Origin: a bacterium
Lineage (GTDB): Bacteria > Chloroflexota > Dormibacteria > UBA8260 > Bog-877
Direction of reading: 5' to 3'
DNA: 64,000 nucleotides
Assembly (NCBI GenBank): GCA_021791455.1
Contig: JAJYWM010000006.1
Span: 1 to 64,000 of the forward strand
Part shown: positions 1 to 8,405 of the stretch, piece after piece
How the letters are laid out: each line of letters starts with the position of its first letter
How positions within the stretch are numbered: position 1 is the stretch's first letter
The notes under the pieces: model-generated
The model's database searches: none
Told to the model about the DNA's origin: nothing
Seen by the model: only the letters and a program-made list of their open reading frames with translations
Position numbers and translations under genes: made by a program

Positions 1-699
1 CCCGCCCGCGCCGTGCTCAAAGCGAAAGCCCGCAGGGTCGTACAGCCCCACCGGGCCCTGGGCAAGGCTGGCGATGGCATCGAGGATGTTGTCCAGGCCG
101 GCGCCCTGGAGCACGAGCTGGGTGAATCGCTCATGGACTGTCTGGGAGCGTCGGATCTCCTCAAGCTGCCCCTCCAACTGCCGTTGTAGTTCGCTGCGTT
201 CGAGGACTCCGGCGATGGCGCCGGCGATGGCGGAGAGGAAGGCGACCTCGTCCTGCCTGAAGTCGCGGCGGGCCGAAGACTGTACGTTGAGAACCCCCAC
301 GATCCGAGGCCCGGCCTCGATGGGCACCGAAAGCATCGAGGTGAACCGCTCCTCGTCAACTCCCTCTATCCACTTGAAGCGGGGCTCCCTGGATACCTCC
401 GGGACCACCAGGGCTCGTCGCTCCGCGGCGACGGTTCCCGTCACCCCCTCCCCCACCCGCATGAGAAACCGCCCCACCGCCTCCTGCTGCAGGCCATTGG
501 TCGCCGTGAGCACCAGCCCATCCTGCTCGCGGTCGTAGAGGTAGAGGGAGCAGACGTCAGCCTCCATGGCGAGGGTTGTCTCCCGGATCACCAGCTGCAG
601 GAGATCGTCCCTCCCCATGGTCGAGGCGGCGGTGACCGAGAGGCGCTGCAGGAACAGGAGCTCCCGAAGTTGGCGGTCCGGGGGCGTGGATGCCTGCAC
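1..699 (-). CDS. GAF-domain regulator, PucR/CdaR-like (3' end cut by window edge)
   Basis: An open frame starts at a GTG directly after the moaC stop and runs off the left edge. About 233 residues are visible. Residues ~15-165 look like a GAF domain (SLYLYDRE, GEGVTGTVA, SVPIEAG, VGVLNVQ, FLSAIAGAIA), followed by a short coiled-coil-like stretch (LQRQLEGQLEEI). The visible end (FTQLVLQGAGLDNILDAI, then GPVGLYDPAG) resembles the start of the PucR-type regulatory domain, which in that family leads to a C-terminal helix-turn-helix outside this window. It probably senses a small molecule and regulates transcription. A GAF-containing sensor kinase is the alternative. It is the last visible gene of the moaC/Nudix run. 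Confidence 0.7.
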   Translation of the reverse strand, partial: MQASTPPDRQLRELLFLQRLSVTAASTMGRDDLLQLVIRETTLAMEADVCSLYLYDREQDGLVLTATNGLQQEAVGRFLMRVGEGVTGTVAAERRALVVPEVSREPRFKWIEGVDEERFTSMLSVPIEAGPRIVGVLNVQSSARRDFRQDEVAFLSAIAGAIAGVLERSELQRQLEGQLEEIRRSQTVHERFTQLVLQGAGLDNILDAIASLAQGPVGLYDPAGFRFEHGAGG

Positions 700-1221
700 T
701 CAGCGGGTCCCTTCGGTGCCCCCGCCGGGGCGCCGGACGGCTCCCGAGCGGCCTCCGCTCTTGGACTCCATCCGGACTCCACCGATCTCCGCCCAGGGGT
801 CAAGGCTCTTGACCATGTCGATCACGGTGAGCCCAGCGACGGCGATGGCGGTGAGTGCCTCCATCTCGACTCCCGTCGCGTCCCGGCAGCGGACCGTGGC
901 TCGCAGGAGCACGCGCTGAGTGGCACGGTCAAGGTCAGCGTCGACCGCGATGTGGCTGATCGCGATCGGGTGGCAGAGCGGAATCAGGTCATGGGTACGC
1001 TTCGCCGCCATGATGCCCGCCACCCGGCAGATCTCGAGCACGTCACCCTTGGTCACCTCCCCATCGGAGATGGCTCCGCACGCGCTCGCGCTGAGCTGCA
1101 CGAAGCCGGACGCCGTCGCCTGTCTGTCGGAGACCGCGCGCTCCCCGACATCCACCATCCGCACCCTGCCGGCACGGTCAAGGTGCGAGAGCCGAGCCTG
1201 GTCGCCCCGATCCGTGCTCAC
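700..1221 (-). CDS. moaC: Cyclic pyranopterin monophosphate synthase MoaC
   Basis: About 173 residues, the normal MoaC length. MoaC converts the GTP-derived intermediate made by MoaA into cyclic pyranopterin monophosphate, the first step of molybdenum cofactor synthesis. Family hallmarks are present: the VDVGERAVSDRQA opening, the KGDVLEICRVAGI and LIPLCHPI segments, and GVEMEALTA followed by IDMVKS with the catalytic-region lysine. The GTG start at 1221 is chosen because it overlaps the upstream stop by 4 bp and gives the standard N-terminus; the frame is open further upstream but that stretch overlaps the neighbouring gene. No other moa/moe gene is in the window. Confidence 0.95.
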   Translation of the reverse strand: MSTDRGDQARLSHLDRAGRVRMVDVGERAVSDRQATASGFVQLSASACGAISDGEVTKGDVLEICRVAGIMAAKRTHDLIPLCHPIAISHIAVDADLDRATQRVLLRATVRCRDATGVEMEALTAIAVAGLTVIDMVKSLDPWAEIGGVRMESKSGGRSGAVRRPGGGTEGTR

Positions 1222-1847
1222 GCCGCCGCCGCACAGGAGGCCGCAGCCTTGGGATCGGACGCTGAAGAGTAGAGGATCCCTATCGTCAGCGAATCTGGGG
1301 CCGCTGCGGAACAGGCGAAGCGGAGGTCTCGCCCGGGAGCGATCAGGGCGAGGTTGAAGGCCGGACGCAGGCCATGGGAGATGAGCTGGGGGAGCAGCTG
1401 GGGCAGGCCGAGCTGCCCCACCCACAGCCCGTGAAAAGTCAAATCGACTATTGAGCCGCCGCCGGAGTTCAGGGTCACCGGCCCGCTTATCACCAGCGGA
1501 TGGGACAGGACTGCCGTCTGTCCACTCACGACCACCTCGCCTCGTTCGATGTGAACCTGAAGATCCGCCAGGCCGACATACCCGCCCAGGGATTGCTGCA
1601 GCAGGGCCGTGGCCTCCTGGTCGTCAATCTGCACCAGGGCGACGGGGGTTTGCGTCGCCAGCGCCTGTTCGATCCCGCGCGCCGCCGACAGCTGCACCGT
1701 CGCCGCCGAAGCCGGGGACACCTGCTGGTAGGCCGGGGGAGTCGTCATCAGGTGCACCCCGTAGGCGATCGCGGCCGCGACTATCAGCACCGGCACCAGG
1801 CAACCGAGACAACTCATGGTGCAGCTGCGGCGCACCATCCGCAGCAC
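1218..1847 (-). CDS. Membrane-anchored protein of unknown function
   Basis: Not recognised with confidence. The protein has about 209 residues from GTG 1847, with later in-frame starts possible. It begins with a basic stretch, then a Cys-containing hydrophobic segment (CLGCLVPVLIVAAAIAYG), then an extracytoplasmic Ala/Gln-rich domain with alternating hydrophobic strands. The layout (anchor, then a beta-rich lipid-binding-like domain) recalls DUF2993/LmeA-type proteins, but I see no diagnostic motif. It overlaps moaC by 4 bp and follows the Nudix gene after 1 bp, so it is cotranscribed with both. Confidence 0.65.
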   Translation of the reverse strand: MLRMVRRSCTMSCLGCLVPVLIVAAAIAYGVHLMTTPPAYQQVSPASAATVQLSAARGIEQALATQTPVALVQIDDQEATALLQQSLGGYVGLADLQVHIERGEVVVSGQTAVLSHPLVISGPVTLNSGGGSIVDLTFHGLWVGQLGLPQLLPQLISHGLRPAFNLALIAPGRDLRFACSAAAPDSLTIGILYSSASDPKAAASCAAAA

Positions 1848-1848
1848 C

Positions 1849-2358
1849 TCAGATCACCTCGGCGACGCCGCTGCGCCAGGCGCGCACGGCCATGCGGTGC
1901 GACGAGAAAGCGAGCTCGGGCAGCTCGTCGCTGCCAAACCAGCCCAGTTCCGGCGCCTCCTCCGTCGGGGCGGGCGTGCCTCCCACGAACGGCCCCCCGT
2001 AGGCGAGAACCAAGAGCCCGCCCTCAGAGGTCATCACGTGGTGGATGCAGGCCAGCCGTTCGATCTCCACAAGGCAGTTCGTCTCCTCGAGGCATTCCCG
2101 TCTGGCCCCGTCGGCGGGGGTCTCACCAGCATCCAGGTACCCCCCCGGCAGGGCCCACTGCCCGAGCCCCGGGGCTATCCCCCGACGGATGGCGAGCAAA
2201 CGCCCCTCTTCATCCTCGACGACCACCGCGACGGCCACCTTGGGATCGGGCCACGCGACGAATTCGCACGCCGGGCACGCCGGCAATCCGCGACCCTCCA
2301 GAAGCCGCTCCACCAGGCGCGCTCCACAGCCGGGGCAGAAGCGATACTCGACCCTCAT
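1849..2358 (-). CDS. Nudix hydrolase with N-terminal zinc ribbon
   Basis: About 169 residues. The N-terminus carries a four-cysteine zinc ribbon (CPGCG, then CPAC after about 20 residues). A Nudix box follows: GGYLDAGE, then ARRECLEET, matching GX5EX7REUXEE. This arrangement is typical of the zinc-ribbon Nudix hydrolases that act on NADH-like or ADP-ribose-like nucleotides; the substrate cannot be read from sequence. I chose the ATG at 2358 because it overlaps the preceding stop as ATGA and leaves the ribbon intact; a GTG lies 9 bp upstream. Confidence 0.85.
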   Translation of the reverse strand: MRVEYRFCPGCGARLVERLLEGRGLPACPACEFVAWPDPKVAVAVVVEDEEGRLLAIRRGIAPGLGQWALPGGYLDAGETPADGARRECLEETNCLVEIERLACIHHVMTSEGGLLVLAYGGPFVGGTPAPTEEAPELGWFGSDELPELAFSSHRMAVRAWRSGVAEVI

Positions 2359-2651
2359 TGGTCCCACACAATGCGCAGGATTTTGACCTCGCGGGAGAAC
2401 CCCGCCAGCGCCCTGACGCGCGCGGCCACATAACGACCGTCCCCTGGGCGCAGCAAGATTGCGCCCTCTGAACTCTCGGGAACGACCCGCCCGGGGCCCC
2501 GGCGGTGGACCGTGATCGGTTCGGCTAGGCGCTGGCGCAGGAAATCCGCGAAGTCCGCGTCCTCGGACTCCACGTGACCGTCCTCCCGGACGACCGCGAC
2601 CCTGCCATCTCGCTCGAGCTCCCAGCCCAGCACGTCGGTTCTCTGGGTCAA
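2355..2651 (-). CDS. Small conserved-looking protein of unknown function
   Basis: No family recognised. The protein has about 98 residues from a TTG at 2651, which follows a GAGGGG ribosome-binding site; a GTG at 2633 is a shorter alternative. It is acidic in the middle and ends in a compact beta-rich segment (YVAARVRALAGF, VKILRIVWDQ). It sits 40 bp after dinB and overlaps the Nudix gene by 4 bp, so it belongs to the same transcript. The longer upstream open frame overlaps dinB and looks non-coding. Confidence 0.6.
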   Translation of the reverse strand: MTQRTDVLGWELERDGRVAVVREDGHVESEDADFADFLRQRLAEPITVHRRGPGRVVPESSEGAILLRPGDGRYVAARVRALAGFSREVKILRIVWDQ

Positions 2652-2691
2652 AGCCCCTCGATGATACGGCCCCCAGAGCCGAGGACCCGGC

Positions 2692-3930
2692 TCAGGAGGG
2701 CCGAAGCTGGCCCAGGTGATCGCTATTCCAATCGGGCGAGTCCTCCAGGGCCGCGGTCCCCCGCGCGATGGCAGACCCGCCAAAGCGTCGCCGGAGCTCG
2801 TCCATGGCTCGGTCCACCCGCTCCGAGCGGCGCTCCACTTGGTCGAACAGCCCCATCTGCGAATCGAGCCGCGCCAGCTGCTCCACCCCTACTCCCAGCA
2901 GCCTCACCGGCCGCCCGGCTGGGACGGTGGCCCTCAGCAGCGGCCGCGCGGCCCGGAAGATTTCGACGTCGGCGCAGGTGGGCTGGCCCAGGGGACCCCT
3001 TCTAGCGACGGTCTCGAAGTCCGCGAACCGGACCTTGATGGCAACCGTCGCGGCGGTGAGACCGTTGGTCCGGAGGCGGCTTCCGACGCCCGCCGCTAGC
3101 AAACGGAGCCTCTCCTCAAGGATGGCCTCGTCCGCCACGTCCTCATCGAAGGTCGTCTCCCTGCTGATCGATTTGGGCGCCGTGGGCACCACCACCGGAG
3201 CGGGGTCCACTCCCCGCGCGCGCGCCCTCAAGCCCTCGCCACCCGGGCCCAGAACCTCGACCAGAAGAGAGGTCGGGGCCGCGGCCAGTGCCCCCAGGGT
3301 GTGGATCCCCAAGAGACGCAGGCGTTCGGTGGTCTTGGGCCCAGCCCCGGGCAGGCGTGCCACCGGCAGCGGAGCCAGAAAGCGCTCTTCGTCGCCTGGA
3401 TGGACTACCACCAGGCCGCGCGGCTTACGCAGGTCCGAGGCTATCTTGGCGACGGTCTTGGAGGTGGCCACGCCCACCGAGGCGGGGAGGCTTAGCTCGC
3501 TAGCTATCCTGCCCTGGATCTCGCGGGCAATGTCCGGGCCGCTCCCGTGGAGGAGTTCGCAGCCACTCACGTCCAGAAAGGCCTCGTCCAGAGAGCCCGG
3601 CTCCACCAGCGGCGTGTAGTCGGAAAAGATGCCGAAAACCTCCTTGGAGACCGCCGCATAGTGCCCGATGTCAACCGGCAGCACGATCAACTCAGGACAG
3701 CGGCGGAAGGCCTCGGACAGGGACACGGCCGAGCGCACTCCCCGTGGCCTGGCCTCGTAGGAAGCGGCGGCGACCACGCCACGGCCGGGGCGCCGCCTCT
3801 CTCCGGGGTGGGACTCGACGCCTCCTCCGACCGCCAGCGGTCGACCGGCCAGCTCTGGCCGCCGCCTCAGCTCGCAGGAAGCGAAGAAAGCGTCCAGATC
3901 AACGTGGAGGATGGTGCGCGGGTACGGCAA
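2692..3930 (-). CDS. dinB: DNA polymerase IV (Y-family)
   Basis: About 412 residues, slightly long for the family. Pol IV is an error-prone translesion polymerase that extends misaligned or damaged templates. Catalytic motifs are intact: HVDLDAFFAS with the first metal-binding Asp, the YEARPRGVRS finger segment, and SLDEAFLDV with the Asp-Glu pair. The helix-hairpin-helix (LPGAGPKTTERL) and the little-finger domain follow. It has a TTG start at 3930, 18 bp after proS, so it is probably cotranscribed with it. No LexA-type operator was recognised upstream. Confidence 0.95.
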   Translation of the reverse strand: MPYPRTILHVDLDAFFASCELRRRPELAGRPLAVGGGVESHPGERRRPGRGVVAAASYEARPRGVRSAVSLSEAFRRCPELIVLPVDIGHYAAVSKEVFGIFSDYTPLVEPGSLDEAFLDVSGCELLHGSGPDIAREIQGRIASELSLPASVGVATSKTVAKIASDLRKPRGLVVVHPGDEERFLAPLPVARLPGAGPKTTERLRLLGIHTLGALAAAPTSLLVEVLGPGGEGLRARARGVDPAPVVVPTAPKSISRETTFDEDVADEAILEERLRLLAAGVGSRLRTNGLTAATVAIKVRFADFETVARRGPLGQPTCADVEIFRAARPLLRATVPAGRPVRLLGVGVEQLARLDSQMGLFDQVERRSERVDRAMDELRRRFGGSAIARGTAALEDSPDWNSDHLGQLRPS

Positions 3931-3948
3931 CGGCGATTCCTCAACGCT

Positions 3949-5739
3949 TCAGCTGGGATCCCCCAGGGTGGCGGAAATCAGCTGCTCCACCGGCTCCATC
4001 CTATGCCTCAGGGATGCCTCGAGCTCCGCCGCCAGGAGCCCCAGTTCCTCCCGGATTGCCCCTAGCGCATGCTCTCGGGTCACGACGAACGGCTCGCCTG
4101 AGCGCCGCTTCAATTCGACCCCTCCGGCATCCAGGGAGCGCGGGGAGATGGTCACCCGAAGCGGCATGCCGCGCAGGTCGGCGTCGGCGAACTTCACCCC
4201 GGGGCTGATATCCCGATCGTCATAGAGAACCTCGATGCCGAAGGCCACCATCTCCTCATAGAGGGCGTCGGCCGCGGCCCGGACATCCTCACGGCCTCCG
4301 ACCGCCACCAGGGCGACCGCGAAGGGGGCGAGAGAGATGGGCAGGGCCAGGCCACGCTCGTCGTGGTGTTCCTCAGCCGCGCAGGCCAGCATCCTTCCCA
4401 GGCCTATCCCATAGGAGCCCATGACGACCAGGCGCTCGCGCCCCTCCTCATCGGCATAGGTCGCGCCCATTGCCCGGCTGTAATCGGTACCGAGCTGAAA
4501 GATATTGCCGAACTCTATCCCGCGACGCAACTGCAGCTTTCCAGGGCAATTTGGGCAGGGCTCGCCGTCCTGGGCAGAGGCCAGCCTGGCAAGGCGCGCG
4601 TCCGCCGCGTCGCGGAGGAGGTTGAAGTTACGAACATGCCAGCCGGGACGGTTGGCACCAGTGACCAGATTGCGTCGCCTGGCAAGGACCTCGTCCGCGA
4701 CCACCGTCACCCCCTGCAGGCCCAGTGGAGACATGTATCCGGGTACCCCGCCGGAAGCGGCGATCTCCTCGGCCGTGGCCGGGCGCAGCTCCAGGGCCGA
4801 GGTGGCGTTGCGCAACTTCGCCAGGTTGACCTCGGAGTTACCCGGCACCAGCGCCAGGACCAGCTCGCCCTCCTGGTCACGGGCCCGCTGGACCCAGTAG
4901 GCGACACTCTTTGAGATCCGCTCCGGGGCGATCTCGAGGAGTCGCGACACGTCGGCCACAGTCGTGGCCGATGGGGTCTCGACCTCCTCCAGCGGCAGCT
5001 CCGGCTCGGTCTCCGGCTCTGGCAGGCGGGGTTCAGCCACCTCCTGGTTGGCGGCGTAGCCACAGTCCGCACAGAAGATCAGGGTGTCCTCGCCGACGTC
5101 TGACAGATACATGAACTCATGGGCCATCCGACCCCCCATCATGCCCACGTCTGAGAGCACGGCCGCCACCGGCAATCCCGCCCTTGAGGCGATGCGGAAG
5201 TAGGCCCGGAAGTGGAGGCGGTAAGCCCTGCCGAGGCCTTCCTCGTCCCGATCCAGGGAGTAGGCGTCCTTCATCACGAACTCTCTGGTTCGGATCAACC
5301 CGCCGCGAGAGCGGGGCTCGTCGCGGAACTTGGTCTGAATCTGATAGACGATGCGCGGCAGGTCTCGGTACGACGAGACCTGGGAAGCGGTCAGGTCGGC
5401 CACCACCTCCTCATGGGTCATCGCGAGCGCCATGTCCCGCCCGCGACGATCCTGGAAGCGGACCAGGGTGGCATCCACCTTGTCCCAGCGCCCGCTGCGC
5501 CGCCAGATCTCGCCCGGATGGACCACAGGCATGGAGATCTCCTGCCCCCCGATCGCATCCATCTCCTGGCGCAGGATGGTCCTGATCTTCTCCATGGACC
5601 GTGCCCCGAGGGGCAGCAGGCTGAATATGCCCGCCGCCAGCTGCTGTATGTATCCCGCCCGCAGAAGCAGCTGATGGGAGACGAGCTCTCCCTCAGGGGC
5701 AGAGCGCAAGGTGGTGCCGAACATCTGAGTGACGCGCAT
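3949..5739 (-). CDS. proS: Prolyl-tRNA synthetase, bacterial type with editing domain
   Basis: Attaches proline to tRNA-Pro in the cytoplasm. The protein has about 596 residues, the normal size of the bacterial long form. It opens with MRVTQMFGTTLR and carries class II motifs (motif 2 around FRDEPRSRGGLIRTREF, motif 3 around GSYGIGLGRML). An insertion of about 180 residues between them is the INS editing domain that removes mischarged alanine. The ATG at 5739 is chosen because it gives the canonical N-terminus; the open frame upstream encodes nothing recognisable. A TACACT box ends 8 bp before this ATG, suggesting a very short or absent leader. Confidence 0.95.
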   Translation of the reverse strand: MRVTQMFGTTLRSAPEGELVSHQLLLRAGYIQQLAAGIFSLLPLGARSMEKIRTILRQEMDAIGGQEISMPVVHPGEIWRRSGRWDKVDATLVRFQDRRGRDMALAMTHEEVVADLTASQVSSYRDLPRIVYQIQTKFRDEPRSRGGLIRTREFVMKDAYSLDRDEEGLGRAYRLHFRAYFRIASRAGLPVAAVLSDVGMMGGRMAHEFMYLSDVGEDTLIFCADCGYAANQEVAEPRLPEPETEPELPLEEVETPSATTVADVSRLLEIAPERISKSVAYWVQRARDQEGELVLALVPGNSEVNLAKLRNATSALELRPATAEEIAASGGVPGYMSPLGLQGVTVVADEVLARRRNLVTGANRPGWHVRNFNLLRDAADARLARLASAQDGEPCPNCPGKLQLRRGIEFGNIFQLGTDYSRAMGATYADEEGRERLVVMGSYGIGLGRMLACAAEEHHDERGLALPISLAPFAVALVAVGGREDVRAAADALYEEMVAFGIEVLYDDRDISPGVKFADADLRGMPLRVTISPRSLDAGGVELKRRSGEPFVVTREHALGAIREELGLLAAELEASLRHRMEPVEQLISATLGDPS

Positions 5740-5747
5740 GGAGCACA

Positions 5748-5753
5748 AGTGTA
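5748..5753 (-). promoter_or_regulatory. -10 element of a near-leaderless proS promoter
   Basis: TACACT on the minus strand, 8 bases before the proS ATG, with no Shine-Dalgarno sequence in between. It matches the TANNNT box placed just before several other start codons in this window. No clear -35 element was seen. Confidence 0.5.
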
Positions 5754-5780
5754 CGAGCGCCGTCCGCCGTCCTGGGAGCG

Positions 5781-6518
5781 CTACGCCCGACTCGCCTCCA
5801 CCAGCCGGGGAAGCTCCTCCCAGGTGCCCAGTTGGGGCTGGTACGACCCGGGGGGCAGGGCTCCCGGGGCAGCGATCGCGGTCATACCCATCGCGGTCGC
5901 TCCCTTGAGATCCGCCTCCATCTCGTCGCCAACGAACCAGCACCTGGAGGCCGCCACCCCGAGCTGAGACAGCAGCGCTCGAAACACCTCCGGTGAGGGC
6001 TTGCGCCAGCCCACCTCACTGCTCAGGACGATCGTGTCGAAGCTTTGGGCGAGCCCCTGGCGCTCAAACATCGCACGCATAGTCTTGGCCGGATACGGAG
6101 CGTTCGACAGCATGCCCAGGCGGAGTCCCTGGCGCCTCAGCAGGGGCAGGGTGGCGACCGCCCCTCGGTCCGCCTCCACCGATCCTCCCCATGCCCCCTG
6201 CAGGACCTCGCAGGCCAGCTCCACCTGGCTCTCGCGAATGGTCTTGCCCAGCAGCCCGCGCAGCACCTGGCCGTAGATGTCGAGGATCTGCACCTCGTGC
6301 CTGGGGTCCCGGTTGTGAGCCTCATCCACGAGCCGGTCCACCTCCTCCTCGACCCGGTTGCCGAAATCGCTCTCCGGTACTGGGAGGTGGCTACTGTCCA
6401 CCTCAAGCAACGTCAGCACGGCCTGGCCGGCCGCGACCAGAGCGCCGCCTGGATGCACGATCCTGGCGAGTGTCCTCCCGTAGTCGAAGCCGATGGCGTC
6501 CGGCGCCGGGAGGGTCAA
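5781..6518 (-). CDS. HAD-superfamily hydrolase
   Basis: About 245 residues. Motif I is GFDYGRTL: the nucleophile Asp (residue 12) is present, but the usual second Asp two residues later is Gly. Motif II is LSNAP, motif III WRKPSPEVF with its Lys, and motif IV GDEMEADLKGA. The cap lies in between, as in the phosphatase/dehalogenase-like subfamily. The missing acid/base Asp makes an ordinary phosphatase assignment uncertain; a haloacid-dehalogenase-like or non-phosphatase role is possible. It overlaps the upstream Arg-rich gene by 4 bp and lies 41 bp upstream of proS. Confidence 0.85.
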   Translation of the reverse strand: MTLPAPDAIGFDYGRTLARIVHPGGALVAAGQAVLTLLEVDSSHLPVPESDFGNRVEEEVDRLVDEAHNRDPRHEVQILDIYGQVLRGLLGKTIRESQVELACEVLQGAWGGSVEADRGAVATLPLLRRQGLRLGMLSNAPYPAKTMRAMFERQGLAQSFDTIVLSSEVGWRKPSPEVFRALLSQLGVAASRCWFVGDEMEADLKGATAMGMTAIAAPGALPPGSYQPQLGTWEELPRLVEASRA

Positions 6519-7018
6519 GTCGCGGGGACTCCTCCGCCCGCGCCCCCTCTCGGCCGCCGCCGTCGCCGCCGTCGCTTAGCCCCGCCCGGTGCCGGGGCGG
6601 TCCCGTTGGTGGCGGGGGCCGCCGGGACCGGGGCTGCCTTGAGGCGGCGTGGCTGCGGGCTTTTGAGCTGCGGCGCCACCGGGGACGTCTGTCGCGCCGG
6701 CCCCTGGCCGCGACGGCGTCTGCGTCTGGGGCGGGCTGGCCCGGGCGAGGAGAAGTGAGCTAGAAGTTGCTCCTGGCGCCCAGGATCCCAGCTGGGCGTG
6801 GGCAGCTCTCCATAGTCGCTGAGTCGCAACTCCAGCTCGGCCATGAACTCGGCCAGCGGCCTCTTGTCCTTGGAGGCGTTGGAGATCTGCTTCTCCGCCC
6901 AGGGCTGATAGTGGACCGACTCAGGGTTGAGGAACTCCGGCAGAGCTCCGGGGTCACTCCCAGCGGGGCCCGGGGCGGGCTCACCCGCTGCCTCAGTCGG
7001 AGGATCGGCTTCGGCCAT
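6515..7018 (-). CDS. Protein with arginine-rich C-terminal tail, function unknown
   Basis: 167 residues, not assignable to a family. It has a Pro/Ala-rich start, a folded-looking middle (residues ~27-90: FLNPESVHYQPWAEKQ and ISNASKDKRP motifs), and a long basic tail with two runs of consecutive arginines (six and seven or more) separated by Ala/Pro linkers. Such tails commonly bind nucleic acid in bacterial RNA-handling proteins. The start is ATG 7018, exactly 6 bases after a TATACT box, with no ribosome-binding site, so a leaderless mRNA is likely. It overlaps the HAD gene by 4 bp. Confidence 0.75.
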   Translation of the reverse strand: MAEADPPTEAAGEPAPGPAGSDPGALPEFLNPESVHYQPWAEKQISNASKDKRPLAEFMAELELRLSDYGELPTPSWDPGRQEQLLAHFSSPGPARPRRRRRRGQGPARQTSPVAPQLKSPQPRRLKAAPVPAAPATNGTAPAPGGAKRRRRRRRPRGGAGGGVPAT

Positions 7019-7024
7019 CGCCTG

Positions 7025-7030
7025 AGTATA
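7025..7030 (-). promoter_or_regulatory. -10 element of a leaderless promoter
   Basis: TATACT on the minus strand, separated by 6 bases from ATG 7018. Transcription starting about 7 bases downstream of this box would begin at the start codon. It would drive the Arg-rich protein and HAD genes. Confidence 0.6.
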
Positions 7031-7089
7031 TGTCCACTCTCATTCCAACCCTGGATGCGCGGCCGCCGACTCGGGCCCCGATCGCGGGG

Positions 7090-7638
7090 TCAGGCCGGCG
7101 CCCCGGAGGGCGGGGCCATGGGTCGGAACAGAACCCGCTGGTAGAGGCCGAACTTCAAGACCCAAAGCACCGCGTAGGTACCCAGGTAGGCGAGGCCGAC
7201 AAGCGCGGTGCGCCCGGGACCCTGGCCCGCGATGTGGGCCGCCGCCTCGCTGGTGACCCAAGTCGAGGCCAGGAGCCCGAGGATCGTTATGCCCCAGTAG
7301 AACACGAACTGTCTGCCCGGACGGCGCCTGTCAGCCTCCGCCCAGATCCAGTAGCGGCTTAGGAGGTATGAAAGCATCCCGCCCACTACGGTCGCGGCCA
7401 CCGCTGCCTCGGCCGCCGTCGCCAGGTGGAACCCGAACAGGGCCAGCAACACCAGCTCGCTGGCGACTGTGGAGGCGACCGAGGTCCCCGCATACCGCAG
7501 CACCCGACCGAGCAGGGGCGAGTGCTCGGACCTGGTTGGCTTGAGCCGGCTCATGTCGGGGAGCGAGCTGACGGGCAAGCCCCTCTCAGATCCTTCTGAA
7601 CCCGCCTCCAGCGGGGGCGCCATCTCTTGAACGGTCAC
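7090..7638 (-). CDS. GtrA-family membrane protein
   Basis: 182 residues with a ~45-residue polar N-terminus followed by four hydrophobic helices (starting VLRYAGTSVASTVASELVLL, then VGGMLSYLLSRYWIWA, then two more). This matches the GtrA family, small membrane proteins often linked to flipping or transferring lipid-linked sugars. The YWIWA segment after the second helix corresponds to the conserved Trp-Phe position in that family. Its start overlaps the stop of the ABC ATPase gene by 4 bp. The partner glycosyltransferase that usually accompanies GtrA is not next to it. Confidence 0.8.
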   Translation of the reverse strand: MTVQEMAPPLEAGSEGSERGLPVSSLPDMSRLKPTRSEHSPLLGRVLRYAGTSVASTVASELVLLALFGFHLATAAEAAVAATVVGGMLSYLLSRYWIWAEADRRRPGRQFVFYWGITILGLLASTWVTSEAAAHIAGQGPGRTALVGLAYLGTYAVLWVLKFGLYQRVLFRPMAPPSGAPA

Positions 7639-8348
7639 GAAGTCTCCAAATCTGCCGCGGTCTGTCCCTTCAGCGGGTTCTTCTTCAGGGTGAGCTGCCC
7701 GCGATTCACCATCGCGGTCCGGGGTGCCTGGCGCGCCACCTTGGAATCGTGGGTCGCGATCACCAGCGTCAGCTCCCGGTTCGCCCGCACCGTCTGAAGC
7801 AGGCCCATGATCTCAGATCGGGTGCCCTCGTCGAGGTTTCCCGTTGGCTCGTCGGCGAGAAGAACCCTCGGCTCCTTGACCAGGGCCCGAGCGATCGCGA
7901 CCCGCTGCTGCTCGCCGCCCGACAGCTCGGCGGGAAAGTGCCCGGCTCGGTCACCGAGCCCCACCCCTTCGAGGGCCTCCATCGAGCGCCGGCGCGCATC
8001 GTCTCCGCCGATCCCCAGGGGTACCAGGGCGGCCTGGACGTTCTCGACCGCGCTGAGGGTGGGCATCAGATTGTAATTCTGGAACACGAAGCCCAGGGTT
8101 CGTGCCCTCAGGTCCCCAAGGCGCCCCTCCCCCAGCTTGGAGGTGTCCTGGCCGTCGAGAACCAGGGAGCCCGATGTCGGCCGGTCCAGGGCACCCATGA
8201 GCAGGAGCAGGGTTGTCTTCCCGCTTCCGGTTGGGCCCTGGATGGTGAGGAAATCGCCGTCTTCGACGGTGAGATTCACCCGGCGCAGGGCGTTAACCTC
8301 GGCCCTCCCCTTGTGGTAGAGCTTCGAGACATCGGTCAGCTGGTACAA
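7635..8348 (-). CDS. ABC transporter ATP-binding protein, MacB/LolD type
   Basis: 237 residues, the usual size. Walker [11 protein letters not shown]-loop [10 protein letters not shown], signature LSGGEQQR, Walker [12 protein letters not shown] and the switch His in IATHD are all present. This set is typical of the ATPases that pair with FtsX/MacB-like permeases for lipoprotein handling, peptide export or mechanotransmission. The TTG start at 8348 follows an AGGGAG ribosome-binding site. It lies 57 bp after the permease gene, so the two should form one transporter. Confidence 0.93.
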   Translation of the reverse strand: MYQLTDVSKLYHKGRAEVNALRRVNLTVEDGDFLTIQGPTGSGKTTLLLLMGALDRPTSGSLVLDGQDTSKLGEGRLGDLRARTLGFVFQNYNLMPTLSAVENVQAALVPLGIGGDDARRRSMEALEGVGLGDRAGHFPAELSGGEQQRVAIARALVKEPRVLLADEPTGNLDEGTRSEIMGLLQTVRANRELTLVIATHDSKVARQAPRTAMVNRGQLTLKKNPLKGQTAADLETS

Positions 8349-8405
8349 GTGGACGCTCCCTTCTGCTGGTAAGACCGGGTCACGCTGGGGGAGTTGGTCA
8401 CGTGC

